64,000 nt of DNA, from positions 36,479,816-36,543,815 of the forward strand of contig OZ023274.1 of the NCBI GenBank assembly GCA_964007475.1, read 5' to 3'. The translations under genes were made by a program, and so were the position numbers. The stretch comes from Hybos culiciformis. Taxonomy: Eukaryota > Arthropoda > Insecta > Diptera > Hybotidae. Of this stretch, positions 22,061 to 34,086 are shown piece by piece (positions within the stretch are counted from its first letter, which is position 1; each line of letters begins with the position of its first letter). The notes beneath the pieces were generated by a model. It did not search any database. It saw only the letters and a list, made by a program, of their open reading frames with translations, and was not told the origin of the DNA.

Positions 22061-22279
22061 AAAAATTAAAATCGTGGAGTTCTCATAAAAGGAATACCTA
22101 TTTGTTTTTTTTTTCTTTTAATAACAACACAAACACTTAATTCAAGTGAGACAAATTGAAAAATTGACAAAAATTCCAGTCCTAGGTGGGAATCGAATTT
22201 ACAACCGAACACGCCGTGGGATAATGGCAATACCACTACACCATGATGGCCGACAATAGCCCCCACGATTTTAATTTTT
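22061..22279 (-). mobile_element. tRNA-derived SINE bounded by a 17-bp inverted repeat
   Basis: On the minus strand a tRNA-like head runs from about 22256 to 22180. It has an A box (TGGTGTAGTGGT) and a B box (AAATTCGATTCCCAC) at tRNA-like spacing, followed by a unique body and an A-rich tail. The whole unit is bracketed by AAAAATTAAAATCGTGG (22061-22077) and its exact complement (22263-22279), which is unusual for a SINE. It is not a functional tRNA gene: the cloverleaf is incomplete and no intact acceptor stem is seen. The 66-codon minus frame across it is a by-product. Confidence 0.7.
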
Positions 22280-22856
22280 AGTTAAATAAATGCATGTCAT
22301 CAAATTTTCTAACATAAAAAATTATTTTCTTGGATTCCCAAAATATACTGAGTTTTATTTTCTCCTTTTTTAGTATGTACATACTATGTAAATAGTAAAA
22401 TCGTGTAACTTAAAAAGTATTTCATAATTAAAACTTTTTAGTCGCGTACTTCCAAACATGAGTGTCAATTACAGACTGTTTATTTGAGAAAATTATTTTT
22501 TAATTACTTGCACATTAAAAAATTTTGTTTTATTTTATTCCGAAATCTATTTATCAAAATCTATTTTTAGACCACAAATTGAGTCCTTGAATTAAATTGG
22601 AGGCTAAGCATTATTTTCAATTTCCTCTATTCGACAACTAACCACGTACAAATTTCAATCAAAATATATTTTAAGACTACAACCCGTGATCCATCTTTAC
22701 ATCCTAATATAAAATATTTTCACACTAAGTACAAAAGAAAAAATTTTTTTTTTTAAATTGGCTTGAACAAATTTAAATAAATGAATAATATTAATATCTC
22801 AATACAAAAATCATAATTACTTATTTGTTGGTTTTTTTTTTTTATTTTGTTCGTTA
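22280..22856. other. AT-rich spacer
   Basis: No gene or repeat structure that I can support. Confidence 0.5.
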
Positions 22857-22982
22857 GGCCTTATTCCACTGTCTGTGCAATGCACAGATATTTGCTCAAA
22901 AACGTCACAAACATTGCACAGATAGTGGAATCATCAAATTAGTTTGCTTTAAAATGTTTGCTCATTGTTGTCTGTACACTTT

Positions 22983-23040
22983 TGTACATACAAAAATATG
23001 TACATTGTACATACAAAAATATGTACATTGTACATACAGT
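22983..23040. repeat. 25-bp tandem repeat
   Basis: The unit TACATACAAAAATATGTACA is repeated about twice with a partial third copy. It forms local palindromes (TGTACATTGTACA) inside the Harbinger-like element. Confidence 0.8.
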
Positions 23041-23279
23041 GGAATCATTGTTAATCGTATCTGTACAAACAATTTGTTCAATTTTGAGCAGAGAAAAAGT
23101 CTGCTCATACAAAACAAACTGCAGAGCAAACTTTTTTATATGTTTTGATTTTTTTTAAATAAATTCATGATAATATTTATTTTATTTTTAAATTTAACCC
23201 TTTTTTAGAACGGTTCACTTTTTTTAGAGTAGGTTGGGTCTGGGCACTACACTGAATAAAAATGGGGTCCCGAAATAAT

Positions 23280-23560
23280 TTATACGGACATAATTTATAC
23301 GAAAAAACGACATTATTCCTACCACACAAATGAGTAATGTCGTTTTCAGGAACGTTAGAATTTATATATGAATAAAGTCGTTTTTTTTTTGTATAAATAA
23401 TATCGCTTTTAAAGCGAATCATATGATCTATGTCGTTTTTTTTTTGTATAAATAATGTCGCTTCTAAACGACATTATTTCTACATGAATAAAGTCGTTTT
23501 TTGATCGTATGAATAATGTCATTTTTAAAACGACACTATTTATCGTATGTTAGTAAAAAC
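23280..23560. repeat. AAACGACATTATT minisatellite-like block
   Basis: Short units AACGACATTATT and AATAATGTCGTTT, with GAATAAAGTCGTTTTTT variants, occur about ten times in both orientations, so the block can fold into many small hairpins. It is followed at 23600-23700 by an inverted repeat built on ATAACCGCGAAAA. Confidence 0.75.
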
Positions 23561-23983
23561 GAATGTTGGCCGTCCAAAATGTAGGTGAACTGACATAATC
23601 GCGAATGCCATAACCGCGAAAATTTTTTGTCATAACCGAGAAACTGGAACTTGTATGAGTTTCGCGGTTATAACAAAAAATTATAACCGCGAAAACACAA
23701 TAATTGGATTTTTATCATTTCGCATTTTTTTGTAGAAGATAACAGGATCCAAGCACCACAAATACGGCTGCAATTTCTTGTTCACTCTCTATATCTTTTT
23801 TCGTACTTGCTGTTTCTAAATCCATTGATTTCGTGATGAATTTTCAAGTTAATAATTTAAAAAAAAAAATTCGCAAAAATATAATTTTGAAAAATTATAT
23901 ATGAGATTTATTAATTTTGATTTCCAATTGAACAAACTTTTTTTTTCATTGTACATACTTTATGCGAGCAGACAATGGAATAT

Positions 23984-24462
23984 ATCAAGGGTGCTCAAAG
24001 GTTTTGTGTGGTGAGCCGCATGTTCGAAAATCGTAAAATACTGTAGAGCCGAAAAATTTTCAATGCAAACTTAAATTCAAATTTTATTATAATAATAAAT
24101 ATGTGCACAAAAATCTGAAAAATTATAAGAAAATTATATAATAAAATACAAAATTTCAGTTAAACCATAGATTAAGAATACACCAAGATGGGAAGTTTCA
24201 TACAACATTTTTTCAGTCTTTTTTGGTATTTTATTGTGAAGGTGTTAGTAAAACTAAATAAAATTCTTTTCATACATTGATAATTATCACGTATTTTATT
24301 TTGTTTTACTAACACATTGACTTAAAAATACCAAAAATAATGTTGTATGAAGCTTCCCATCTTGGTGTATTCTTAATCTATGGTTAAACTTAATAATTTA
24401 TTGAGCCACAAAAAAATTTCAAAGAGCCGCATGCGGCTCATGAGCGACAGTTTGGGCTTGTC
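23984..24462. mobile_element. hAT element remnant (nested)
   Basis: The left end ATCAAGGGTGCTCAAAGG...GAGCCGCATG and the right end GCCGCATGCGGCTCATGAG...GTTTGGGC are imperfect complements of the common hAT type. TGGAATAT is duplicated at 23976-23983 and 24463-24470, an 8-bp target duplication within the Harbinger-like element. There is no transposase. A MITE sits inside. Confidence 0.75.
24164..24383. mobile_element. CCATAGATTAAG MITE, copy 1
   Basis: A 220-bp element with ACCATAGATTAAGAATACAC ends that pair over more than 80 bp. TTAA flanks both sides (24160-24163, 24384-24387). It is the innermost of three nested insertions. Three other copies occur in the window. Confidence 0.85.
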
Positions 24463-24643
24463 TGGAATATATGAACAAACTCTATGTACAGACATTTGTT
24501 TGTGCATACATTATACAGATAAAAATTTGTGCAATTGCACAGACAATGGAATACATTGAACAAAGCAATTTGTACAGAGTCGAATTTGTTCATTTTTTGA
24601 GCAGATATCTGTGCATTGAACAGACAGTGGAATACAGCCTTTA

Positions 24644-27600
24644 TTGGAAGTTAAGCATTAATAATAAATTATGTATTTCTATCAATTCTCGAATCTTGTT
24701 TTATGCTAAATCGTTATGTTTATTATAGGCATATAATTAATTATTTTTATTTTAATTTTGATTTCCAAAAACATTTGAATAACTTAAATCTCAAATAGGG
24801 ACCATTTGGAACCAATAATAATCATTCTTTTTTAATGACATTTGTGTATACAGCTCAATTAAGAAAATTAAGCAACCCCTTCAATTCCATTTCATTGTTT
24901 TATTAGAAACAAAAATTTTTCGCAATGGAAACAGTTACATTTGACCTAATTTGAGAATAATATTCTAACTTCTTTATTATAATTTTATACTTTTATCCAC
25001 AAACATGTTATATATAATACGAAAGAAGATAATTGACTTGTTCATGATAACTAACAAACCGTTTAATTCAATTTATTTTATTTAACTACCTATTATTTAT
25101 TTATGTACATAATATTATGTCAACAAAATATGTGAAAATTACTCATATTTTGATAATGTAAGTAATTTAATACAGAAGTAGTAATTTGTATATCAACAAG
25201 TTGCCAAAAGCTACAAATATATACCTACTTAGTTTGATATAAAACATTATTATAAAAAATGTACATTCGAATCAAATAAATTTACTTAAATTAATTTATA
25301 ATTTAGGATCTATACATATATAAATACTTACAATAATGTAAGGAAATAATAACTATAGAATACTAAATTATTGGTATGTATAAGAATACGTATTATTATT
25401 TTCAATATTTTATTTTCAATATTTTGATCGTCTACTAAGCTAAGGCTTTCTAAGGGATACAGTTATTGAAACAATAAAATTGGCGAAAACAATATTGAAG
25501 AAAATTAAAATGGTGAGAGAAAAAAAATGAGCCAACTATTTTGTAATTTAATGAGTTTAACAAGAAAACATATTGGTATATATTGTATAGATATTATATA
25601 TTTTCCTTTTCTCGGATAAATAAATTTTTTTTTATAAGTTTAAGTATGTATATACTTGTACCCTGACATAACTAATAATAATAATAATAGTTCTTATGAT
25701 CCACATTTATATTGAAATCTATATACGAGTTGAGTACCCTTGATTAATTCACCTTCATTAGTTTCGAAGGTGATATTTATTCAATATAATAAAAGTAAAA
25801 TATTCCTAATATTTACACAGGTATATTATTATCGAAATTTTACAAAAAAAATTGTTATGATATTTTTGTTCAATCTAATAAAAAAAATAAAATAAGCTTT
25901 AATTTCTTAAAATTACTAACATGTGGTTTTTTTAGTTACATAACAGACGAGAGGTTTTAAAAACTAAATACCTATAAATTTACATCTGTAAATGATCTTG
26001 CAACCTATTTTATTTCCGAATTGTAATAAATGATTAAAAATTGTAAATTATTATTTGAAATCGTGAAACAAATTTTAATTTTTTTTTGGGAAAAGACAAA
26101 CTTAATAAAAATAATTGCGGGAAAACAGAAAAACGAAAAAAATAGTTAGGTATATACTTATTATCCTTTTTTAATAGTTTTTCCATTACAGCTCTAAATT
26201 AAAGAAAATTGTGTATGTACTTCAATCAAGTTTAACTTTTTTTTTTTGTATAAAAATATAAACTAGTACTTATTTATTTTACATTTTCTCTTTCCTACTA
26301 CGGTATCAGCTTAAATTCAATAATATGTAAGTACTTAGGTACTTAATTATCAAAAGTGCGCAGTTGATATTGATTCAAAATAAAAATATAGAACTAAACG
26401 AAGATTATTATTTTTCATTAATAAAAAAATATTGATTTCTTTTTTTATAAGTAAAATGGAAAAGAATGCATGTGGAACGTGATGCATTTTATTTCTGATA
26501 CTTAATCATTAAAAACAATTTTTTTATTATTTTATTATGTATGTAGGTACATACTAAAATTTCATGCTTAATTTTATTTGTAACAGAAATTTTTTTAATT
26601 TGTTATTTATTTTATTTTTGCCATAACTTTTATAATAAAGGCAAATTTTACTTGCATTAATTCCGGGGTTGCCAGAATTAATTTTGCGTTCCGGTCAAGT
26701 TTTGAAGTAAAATTTTTAATACGATAATCCAGTAAATTTCCAATCAAAACTAAATTTTTAATACATTATTATGATATAAACAACAAAATTCTTAGAACTA
26801 TTTTTTTTTATTTTGTACCATTTTACATATGAACATATATATATACTTAAAAATAAATGGAACTTATTAACTCAATCATATAAAATCATAATATAATATT
26901 ATAAAAAAAAAAAAATAAAATTCTAATGTTTTAGTACTTTCAGTAAATGACAAAATAATAAGAAACTAAATTTGGTTTATTTTAATAAAGAAAGAAGTGT
27001 TAAATACTTAATATTTGTTTTTTAATGTACATAGGTACTTACCTAAATGAAAAAAAAAAACATAATTTCCAACAGGAAATATACAATCAACTCATTATAT
27101 CCTGCGTATTATTTAAATACTTCGGTAATTTTAATAGATGAACCTTAATACTTTATTTTTAAAAAATATTTATTTTCAAATAAAATACTATATAAAAATA
27201 AAAACAATTTTAATATAATACATATGTAAATAAAAATGTTATCAGCATAAACAATTATTTCATTTTAAATTAATAACTAATCGTCAATTGCTTTATGTTT
27301 ATTGATTAAAAATTATTATGACTAGACATCAGACAAAAATTTATGTTTTTATTATAGGTACCCAGTCATCAGTTTTTCAAGTTTTACCTAGAGGTATTTA
27401 TGGTGAAAATTATAACAATTTATTAGACAGAAGTTTTTTATTGACAATTTTAATTATTATGTAGAATGTATATTATCAAAATAAAAACTTAAATGTACAG
27501 TGTTTGCATAATGCCAAAAATTCGAAAAAGAGAAGAAAAAGTTCAAATACTTCTGACATAATTACAGGTCTGAGTCTGGTAGAAAAATTCATGTTATTGT

Positions 27601-28287
27601 TTTTATTTTTGTATACTTAGTTAGTAAAAAATCTTATGGTTTTTATAGTCCAAATTAAATTGTACTATCAAAATACACAAGGAATATTTTTATTCCAAAA
27701 ACTTTCCAGGAAAGCAGTAATTTAATGTCAAAAACAAATTATAGGTATACTAACAATATACATGTGGAATATTTTTAGTAGAAACACCTATAATCGAAAC
27801 CTTAAACATAATTTGGATTCGAGACGGCAATCACAAAAAAAAATTTGGAAGTACCTAAGCAATAATATTTTGCGGACTTTGATTTCATCTAAAAAATCAA
27901 AAAAAAAAAAAAAATAAAACAATTCAGACATCTAAAAAAGAAACGTGCCCATAATGAAGAGGAAGGAGATGAAGATGAACATAACAAGATTATGAGGGTG
28001 TTTGAATTTAAGTCAACAACTTCATCGACAAACTTCGAAAATATTATTCTTCGGAACAATTCGTAGAAAATTTCGTTTATTTGTTAAATTGTTCACTTTC
28101 ACTTTTATCGCTATCGGAAGCCGATTCTCGTGCTTTGCTTCGAAAAATTTTTTCAATGATGAGAAATAGTTTATAAAATAAGAGCAAAAAGTAGAAACTT
28201 TAAGATTACGATGAAATTTTTTTCAAGATTGAGATGCATAGTAGTAATAATATAGATTTTATGTAAAACTATACCATTGGTTAAACC
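24644..28287. other. Long AT-rich intergenic stretch
   Basis: About 3.6 kb with no supported gene. It holds TAGGTA-type motifs, an AATAATAATAAT run at about 25675, and a dispersed repeat at 27690-27775. A GGGGTTGCCAGAATTAAT motif at about 26666 may be a worn hAT end, but no partner was found. Confidence 0.5.
27690..27775. repeat. Dispersed repeat, inverted relative to 14455-14545
   Basis: The block TATTTTTATTCCAAAAACTT...AATTTAATGTCAAAAAC is the reverse complement of sequence in intron 1 of the Tejas-like gene. The TTTTGTTAGTATAA...TTTTTGACATTAAA core also appears near 18460 and 63580. Confidence 0.6.
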
Positions 28288-28417
28288 ACCATAGATTAAG
28301 AATACACAAAGATTTATAGCTTCATACAACATTTTTTCAGCATTTTTGGTATTTTTATGTGAAGGTGTCAGTAAAACTAAATAAAGCTAACAATCTATGT
28401 GTATTCTTAATCTATGG
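28288..28417. mobile_element. CCATAGATTAAG MITE, copy 2 (internally deleted)
   Basis: Both ends CCATAGATTAAGAATACAC are present in inverted orientation, but only about 130 bp remain, against about 220 bp in copies 1 and 3. Confidence 0.8.
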
Positions 28418-29316
28418 TTAAACATAATTCAAAATGTTTTTTTGTAAGAATTTTTTAGCGGCGTTAAATGGTTTTGAAAATAAATTTTCTTCGAAACGAC
28501 ATTTCTTCGAAAACATGTTTCTTCACGGTTTCGTTTCAAAGAGATATATTTTCGAAGAAATGTTATTCGAAAAAAGTAGGTGAATCATCTTCATCTCGTG
28601 GGCATTAAAATCGTATGAAACTATCTGAGTATATGAAAATTCCTAAAATTAAAAACCTAAAGAAAAAAAAGGTATACCTACCTACTTTACTAATATTTTT
28701 GTAGTAGATACCTATCCAATTTTTTTTGTTTTCCATTAAATTTTGAAAGTTGAGATTTAACCTATATTTTCTCCCATAAAATACACTTTCTGTGACAGAG
28801 CTTTTTTGTTTCACTGAACTTTTTAAGATAAAAAAAATTAAAACAATGGAACCAATATTACCGTAGTACGATCAGTCATTCTTTTTCGAGTTTTTATCAG
28901 TATTTTCGCTTTCGTGGAAGATTTTCTGTTAATCCTTTTCACTCCACGGTGAAACCCATAATTAGGCCTTTAAAATTAAAATTAAATTTTCTTATAAAAT
29001 ATTTGAAATGAAGAAAAATGTTTACAAAAATTATGTTAATTCATTTTCAACAATAACGATTCTAACATTAGTGTGTATTCATTCACTCTGTACTCTAAGC
29101 GATCGTTATTGTTTTAAAATACATAATAAATAATAATTTCAAAATTTTTGGAACTATAAAAAACTTTAATGGAATTATCTTTAAACAATTATACAATTAT
29201 ATAGTTCCGCATAAGTGTAATTAATAGCTCTAAAACAGTTCAACGAAATGGAAAAATTCCATTATCTGTAATACAACATTCTACCTAGACTAGTTTTGAA
29301 AATAATCATTAACATT
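28418..29316. other. AT-rich stretch without recognisable genes
   Basis: It contains a patch rich in TTCGAA-type palindromes (28480-28580: TTTCTTCGAAAACATG, TTTTCGAAGAAATG) that may be a worn inverted repeat. The minus-strand frame 28814-28605 is low-complexity and not called. Confidence 0.4.
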
Positions 29317-29484
29317 GAGCAAGGGATTTTCCTATTTTAACATTTTTTTATTTTTTTACTTTTTAATCAACTTATTGTGTATGTAATAAATGCTTGTAAT
29401 TAGAACGCTTGGTAAATATTTCTACTAGATATACATATTTTATTAAATATAATCATTGATAATAATGTTTATAAGAGGAGAAAA

Positions 29485-29732
29485 ATTCATACAAGTAAAT
29501 TTCAGATTTTTTTTTTTCAAATGATTCAAAAAAGATGACAATATTATCAATGTGTTGAATAAAAATTTCACACTCAAATGTGTTTATTCTTAATAGTTAA
29601 TACATTAATAAAAATAATAAAATTTAAAATAAACACATTTGAGTTAAATTTTTTTTACTCAATACATTGAAAATTTGTCATAATTTTTGAGTTATTTTGA
29701 AAAACAAAATTCTGAAATTTACTTGTATGAAT
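29485..29732. mobile_element. 248-bp MITE with long TIRs
   Basis: ATTCATACAAGTAAATTTCA at the left is mirrored at the right end. An inner inverted pair (CTCAAATGTGTTTATT / AATAAACACATTTGAG) makes most of the element able to form a hairpin. No coding sequence. Confidence 0.8.
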
Positions 29733-29787
29733 CCTGCACTTCTTATAAATATTATTACTCAATAGTAATATTTTATTAAATTTAATA

Positions 29788-30869
29788 ATAGTAGATTATA
29801 ATATTGTAAACTAAATTTGTTATTAATAACTAGGTGTCTATACACACAAACACATAGACACGAGTCAAAATTATATCCCGAGACCGAAGGTCGAGTGATA
29901 TAATATTGACAAGTGTCTATGTGTTTGTGTGTATAGACAACGAGTTGTTATAACAAATTTTGTTAACATATCTTATATACTGCTTTAATGCGTAGGGGAG
30001 AGGTAGTTGCAAAGAGAGAATATAGAGATAATTTATAATAAAAAAGGAAAAAAGGGAAATGTTCCACGTTAATTTTATTTTAATTTCTCTTTCTTTTAGA
30101 GATAAAAGAAAAAAAGGAAAATATTACTTGTTAATTTTATTTTAATTTCTTTGTGAGTGTGAGTGATATTATTTTTGTGTATGAATTACGTAGTTCTCAT
30201 CTTTTTTTCATTTATTTTTTTGTATTTGTCTGTATTGAAATATTGTGAGAGATATTATGTTTGTTTAGGTATTACGTAATATTCAATACGAAACATCTAA
30301 ATGATTTAATTATATACGCAGATGCATCTAAATGATTGCATGTGTATTGACGCATATAATACTCCATTTAGTGATCTAAATTCTATAGCACTAAATACAA
30401 CATAACGATCCCCTACGGATTAAAACATTTTAATGGGCATGTGATCGGTATGTTGTATTTAGTAGTATAGAATTTAGATCGCTAAATGGAATATTATATG
30501 CGTGAATACACATGCAATCATTTAGATGCGTCAGCGTGAATAATGAAATCATTTAGATGTTGTCGCAATATTTCAATACAGCAAAAATGAAAAAAAAATA
30601 TGTATATCAACTTTTGTTTTTTTTTTCATTGTAAATGTATAGACTGCAACTACCTTACACATGCACATTAAAACAGTATATTGGATATGTTAACAAAATT
30701 TGTTATACAACTCGTTCTGTATTTACACGAAAACACTTAGCACTTGTCAATTTATATCACTCGACCTTCGGTCTCGTGATATAAGTATTGACTCGTGTCA
30801 ATGTATTTTTGTGTACACAGAACTCGTAATTAATAACAAATTTAGTTAACATATACAATAATCTACTAT
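29788..30869. mobile_element. 1.1-kb long-TIR element with internal cruciforms
   Basis: ATAGTAGATTATAATATTG at the left is mirrored by ...ATAATCTACTAT at the right, and similarity between the arms continues for about 250 bp. Each arm carries its own palindrome, CACAAACACATAGACACGAG...GAGACCGAAGGTCGAG, so cruciforms sit inside the TIRs. There is no coding frame. A truncated relative lies at 13497-14215. Confidence 0.8.
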
Positions 30870-30952
30870 AAGGTGTTTTTTGTGTGTAATAGAGTAATAC
30901 TAATGAAATAAACTAATAAAAATGTTTACCAAATTTATAGTTTTACTAACTA

Positions 30953-31148
30953 AAAGCATTGATTAAGAATTATCAGTTTCCAAAAACGATTTTTCAGCTC
31001 TTTTATGTATTTTTATTTGAAGATGTTATTAAAACTATATTAAATACTTTCCATACATTGATAATTATCATGTGTTTTATTTTGTTTTACGAAACCTTGA
31101 AATAAAAATATGAAACTGACAATCTTCTTGGTATTCTTAACCAATGCT
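30953..31148. mobile_element. CCATAGATTAAG MITE, copy 4 (diverged)
   Basis: Ends AGCATTGATTAAGAAT and ATTCTTAACCAATGCT plus the inner ATACATTGATAATTATCA loop match the family, with many substitutions. It is the oldest-looking copy in the window. Confidence 0.65.
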
Positions 31149-31499
31149 AAAAGATAATTCATATCAATAGAAAAAAACGTTAAAATAGGAAAATCCCCTT
31201 GTTGTAATGGGGTTTTCCTATTCCAAAACTTATCTTATTTAGTTAGGTTGAATTAATTTTTTCTATTGTAATTGTACTTTTTTATTAATTCGTATATCTG
31301 ACACGATTCCGCATAACAATTGTCGGAATGTGGCAGAGGATATTGTCTTAGCGTGTCGAGTTGTTTTGGGTTAATTTTTTCAAAATATTTCTAATCAGTG
31401 GTAAAGCTTTCTAATCACTAATCAGTAAGAATTAGTAATAAAGCTTTTTATGCCTTGTACAAATTTACAGAATACATAATGTAAGTACGTACAATATAC

Positions 31500-31871
31500 C
31501 ATCGGTCGGCGACGCAAATCTCGTAAGTCTTGTTTTTTACAAAACGTGTTTTTTTAAATTTTCCTGTCCTTTTTGTTGATCTGCGTCATAAAAACTCTCT
31601 AAATATTTTTTACGCACTTTTATTGTCGAAAAAAAAAAAATCGAAAATTTAGGTGGGGAGCTTTTGTGGCCAAACCTTGCACATTTTTGAAACTAAGATA
31701 ATGTACTAATCTTCGTAAGAAGCTACAGATTTTATTCAATCCATATCGCTTCGAAATTAGCCAATCTTAAGCAATTTTGTGCTAATTATAATAATAAGAA
31801 TAATACAGTTTTTTGTGTCTCCTGTAAAATTTTCAAAAACAGACTTACGAGGTTTGCGTCGCCGACCGACG
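31500..31871. mobile_element. 372-bp MITE with GC-rich TIRs
   Basis: The left end CATCGGTCGGCGACGCAAAT and the right end (complement of CGTCGGTCGGCGACGCAAAC) pair over about 37 bp with few mismatches. ATAC flanks both sides (31496-31499, 31872-31875). The GC-rich ends stand out in AT-rich DNA. Superfamily not assigned. Confidence 0.8.
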
Positions 31872-32281
31872 ATACCTTTTATTATTCATAAATAATTACT
31901 TTTTTTTTTAAATATTTAAAGAATAAAGTTTGATTAATAGTTTATTTTAATTGTGTAAGATCAAGATTATTATGTATTAAAAATAGAAAAATAAATATAA
32001 CTAGTTTGCCAACGGAAATTCCCGAATTATTTAATGTCGGTTTTTTCGCTGTGCAAATGTCAATAAGTCAAATATCTAATGGTTATTTTCATAATAAAAA
32101 ATTTTACATGCCAATTCTAGTAATGCAAATTGTTAAAAAAAATAATTTACAGTGTTTTTTTACTACAATGAATTGATAATCAATGCAAGCAAATCAATTG
32201 AATCATAATAGTTCTAAGGACATTTTGTTATTGTTTTAAAAAAAAAATAACAAAAATAGTCAGTTTAGTTAGTTGAGTTTA

Positions 32282-32501
32282 ACCATAGATTAAGAATACA
32301 GAAAGATGGGAAGCTTCATACAAGATTATTTTTGGTATTTTTAAGTCAATGTGTTAGTAAAACAAAATAAAATACGTGATAATTATCAATGTATGAAAAG
32401 AATTTTATTTAGTTTTACTAACACCTTCACAATAAAATACCAAAAAAGACTGAAAAAATGTTGTATGAAGCTTCCAATCTTTCTGTATTCTTAATCTATG
32501 G
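32282..32501. mobile_element. CCATAGATTAAG MITE, copy 3
   Basis: A 220-bp near-complete copy with ends ACCATAGATTAAGAATACAG in inverted orientation. Its core is inverted relative to copy 1, as expected for a near-symmetrical element. Confidence 0.85.
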
Positions 32502-34086
32502 TTTAACATTATTTTAAATATAATAACCTAACTAAACTAAAGTAGGTATTAGTGTAAAATATTTTGCGTTGTTTTTTAATATTTTTTTTTATGATGATGA
32601 GCATTTCGGTTGTTATGTAATACGAGAGGAATATTTAGATTTGATCTGTATTTTTATACGGATAAAAGTGGTGCATCCTTAAATTGAATCTAATTGGTTC
32701 TTTAAAATTTATTAAGGCTTATTTAACTTATTTATTATAAAGGGTTAAAAATTATAATTAAGTATAAATACATTTATTTCTTTAAATTTCGCTATCTCCT
32801 ACTTTGTATTCTCTTCAGATTACAAAGCAGATTTTAGAACGAAATATTCAAAGACCTAACTAACATTACACAGTATTTAATCAGAATTTTCTCATTGATA
32901 TAATAATTGATTTTATTGTCAAATCAACAAAAACTCTTTTTTAATATAGAAATCGCAATATTTATATTATTAAACACAATAAATTATTTTTTTTTAACAT
33001 ATATGCTTACATAAATATACTGTTCGTTTGTATAATTGGAATGGTCCTTAAAATATATTTTGTTATCAGAAATCTTATAGATACGTTTTAAAATTTCACA
33101 TAGTAAAAACATTTTTTTGTTACCTTTAATTTTTTATTTTTTTTTTTGTTTTTCAACTACCTACCCGTTTTGATGTTGCTTAGCAAGACAAAAAAAAATT
33201 CCCTAACGATAGTGCAACAAAGAAATGATCAAAATCATTCGTAAACTTTTTGGAATATTTCTTTTACCTATAGTAGTAGTTTATTAGCAGTTCTATTTTC
33301 TAGTATTTTAATATTTATTCTTTTTCATATTTCATTTAAGTACTTAAGTATTTATTCTATTTAAAAATATCATATTTTTATATTTAAACCACATTATCAA
33401 TGTTATTTTGGTTGAAAAAAAAAAAATCATATACATTCGACGAAAATATTAATGGGGACTATGGGGAGATAAAAAAAAATTTTTTTTTACTGAATTATAT
33501 TTTGTATTCTCTAATTTTCTCATTTGCGTTGAAACTTTCGAAAAGTGAATACAGAGATTGTCTTTACATAAAATATAATTGTAGTATACGAAATAATAAT
33601 AATAATAATAATAATGATAATAATAATAAAAAAATTAAAATTAAATTGTGAAATAAAATAATATTTTTCAATTTGTTTATTTTAAACTTTTTTTGTTTTT
33701 ATTTTATTTTTTTTTTTGTGTTTTTTTTTTTATTTTATTAAATTAAATTTTATTTGAAAACATTATTGTAACTATATCAATATACATAATATTATGTATA
33801 TTAAAAAAGTTTTATTTTCTTATTATTAAAAAGAAAAAAATTGATATTCATAAAATTATTATTTTAAAAAAAAATTATATTATATTCACGCGTAAATCTC
33901 GTGTTAATTCAATCAAAAAATAAATTATAAAAACAAACTAAATATTAATTTAAGAAATTAAGAAAAAGAGAAAAATTAAAATTTATTATTTTCTATAGGT
34001 ACTAATTAAATTTATTATAAATTTATTTTATTAAAAAACCTAATAATTTTCTATTTTTTTTAGAAATTTATAATATAGGTAGATAT
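32502..34086. other. AT-rich stretch with an AAT microsatellite
   Basis: No supported gene. An (AAT)n tract lies at about 33591-33630. The frame 33400-33651 ends in the Asn-rich translation of that tract and is not called. Confidence 0.55.

Larger units (their letters stand above)
22857..24640. mobile_element. 1.8-kb Harbinger-like TIR element hosting nested insertions
   Basis: TIRs of about 47 bp contain TATTCCACTGTCTGT, TCAATGCACAGATAT and GCTCAAAAA, with about five mismatches between ends. TTA flanks both sides (22854-22856, 24641-24643). Subterminal copies of the ACAGTGGAATC motif recur near 22920, 23035, 23970 and 24545. No transposase is left. It contains a hAT remnant (23984-24462), which itself contains a MITE (24164-24383). 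Confidence 0.8.
29317..31204. mobile_element. 1.9-kb TIR bracket filled with nested elements
   Basis: The ends GAGCAAGGGATTTTCCTATT and the complement of CAAGGGGATTTTCCTATT (31171-31204) pair over about 30 bp. Inside lie, in order, the 29485 MITE, the 29788-30869 element and MITE copy 4. A further GGGGTTTTCCTATTCC motif at 31208-31224 gives a small palindrome at the right border. I read it as an old element that took later insertions, though the pairing could also be two solo ends. Confidence 0.5.

Noticed and set aside
22066..22266. Minus-strand 66-residue ORF or a tRNA gene
   Set aside because: The sequence is the tRNA-like head and body of a SINE. The cloverleaf is incomplete, so it is not a functional tRNA.
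24471..24728. 85-residue ORF
   Set aside because: It covers the right TIR and subterminal repeats of the Harbinger-like element and shows no protein-like conservation.
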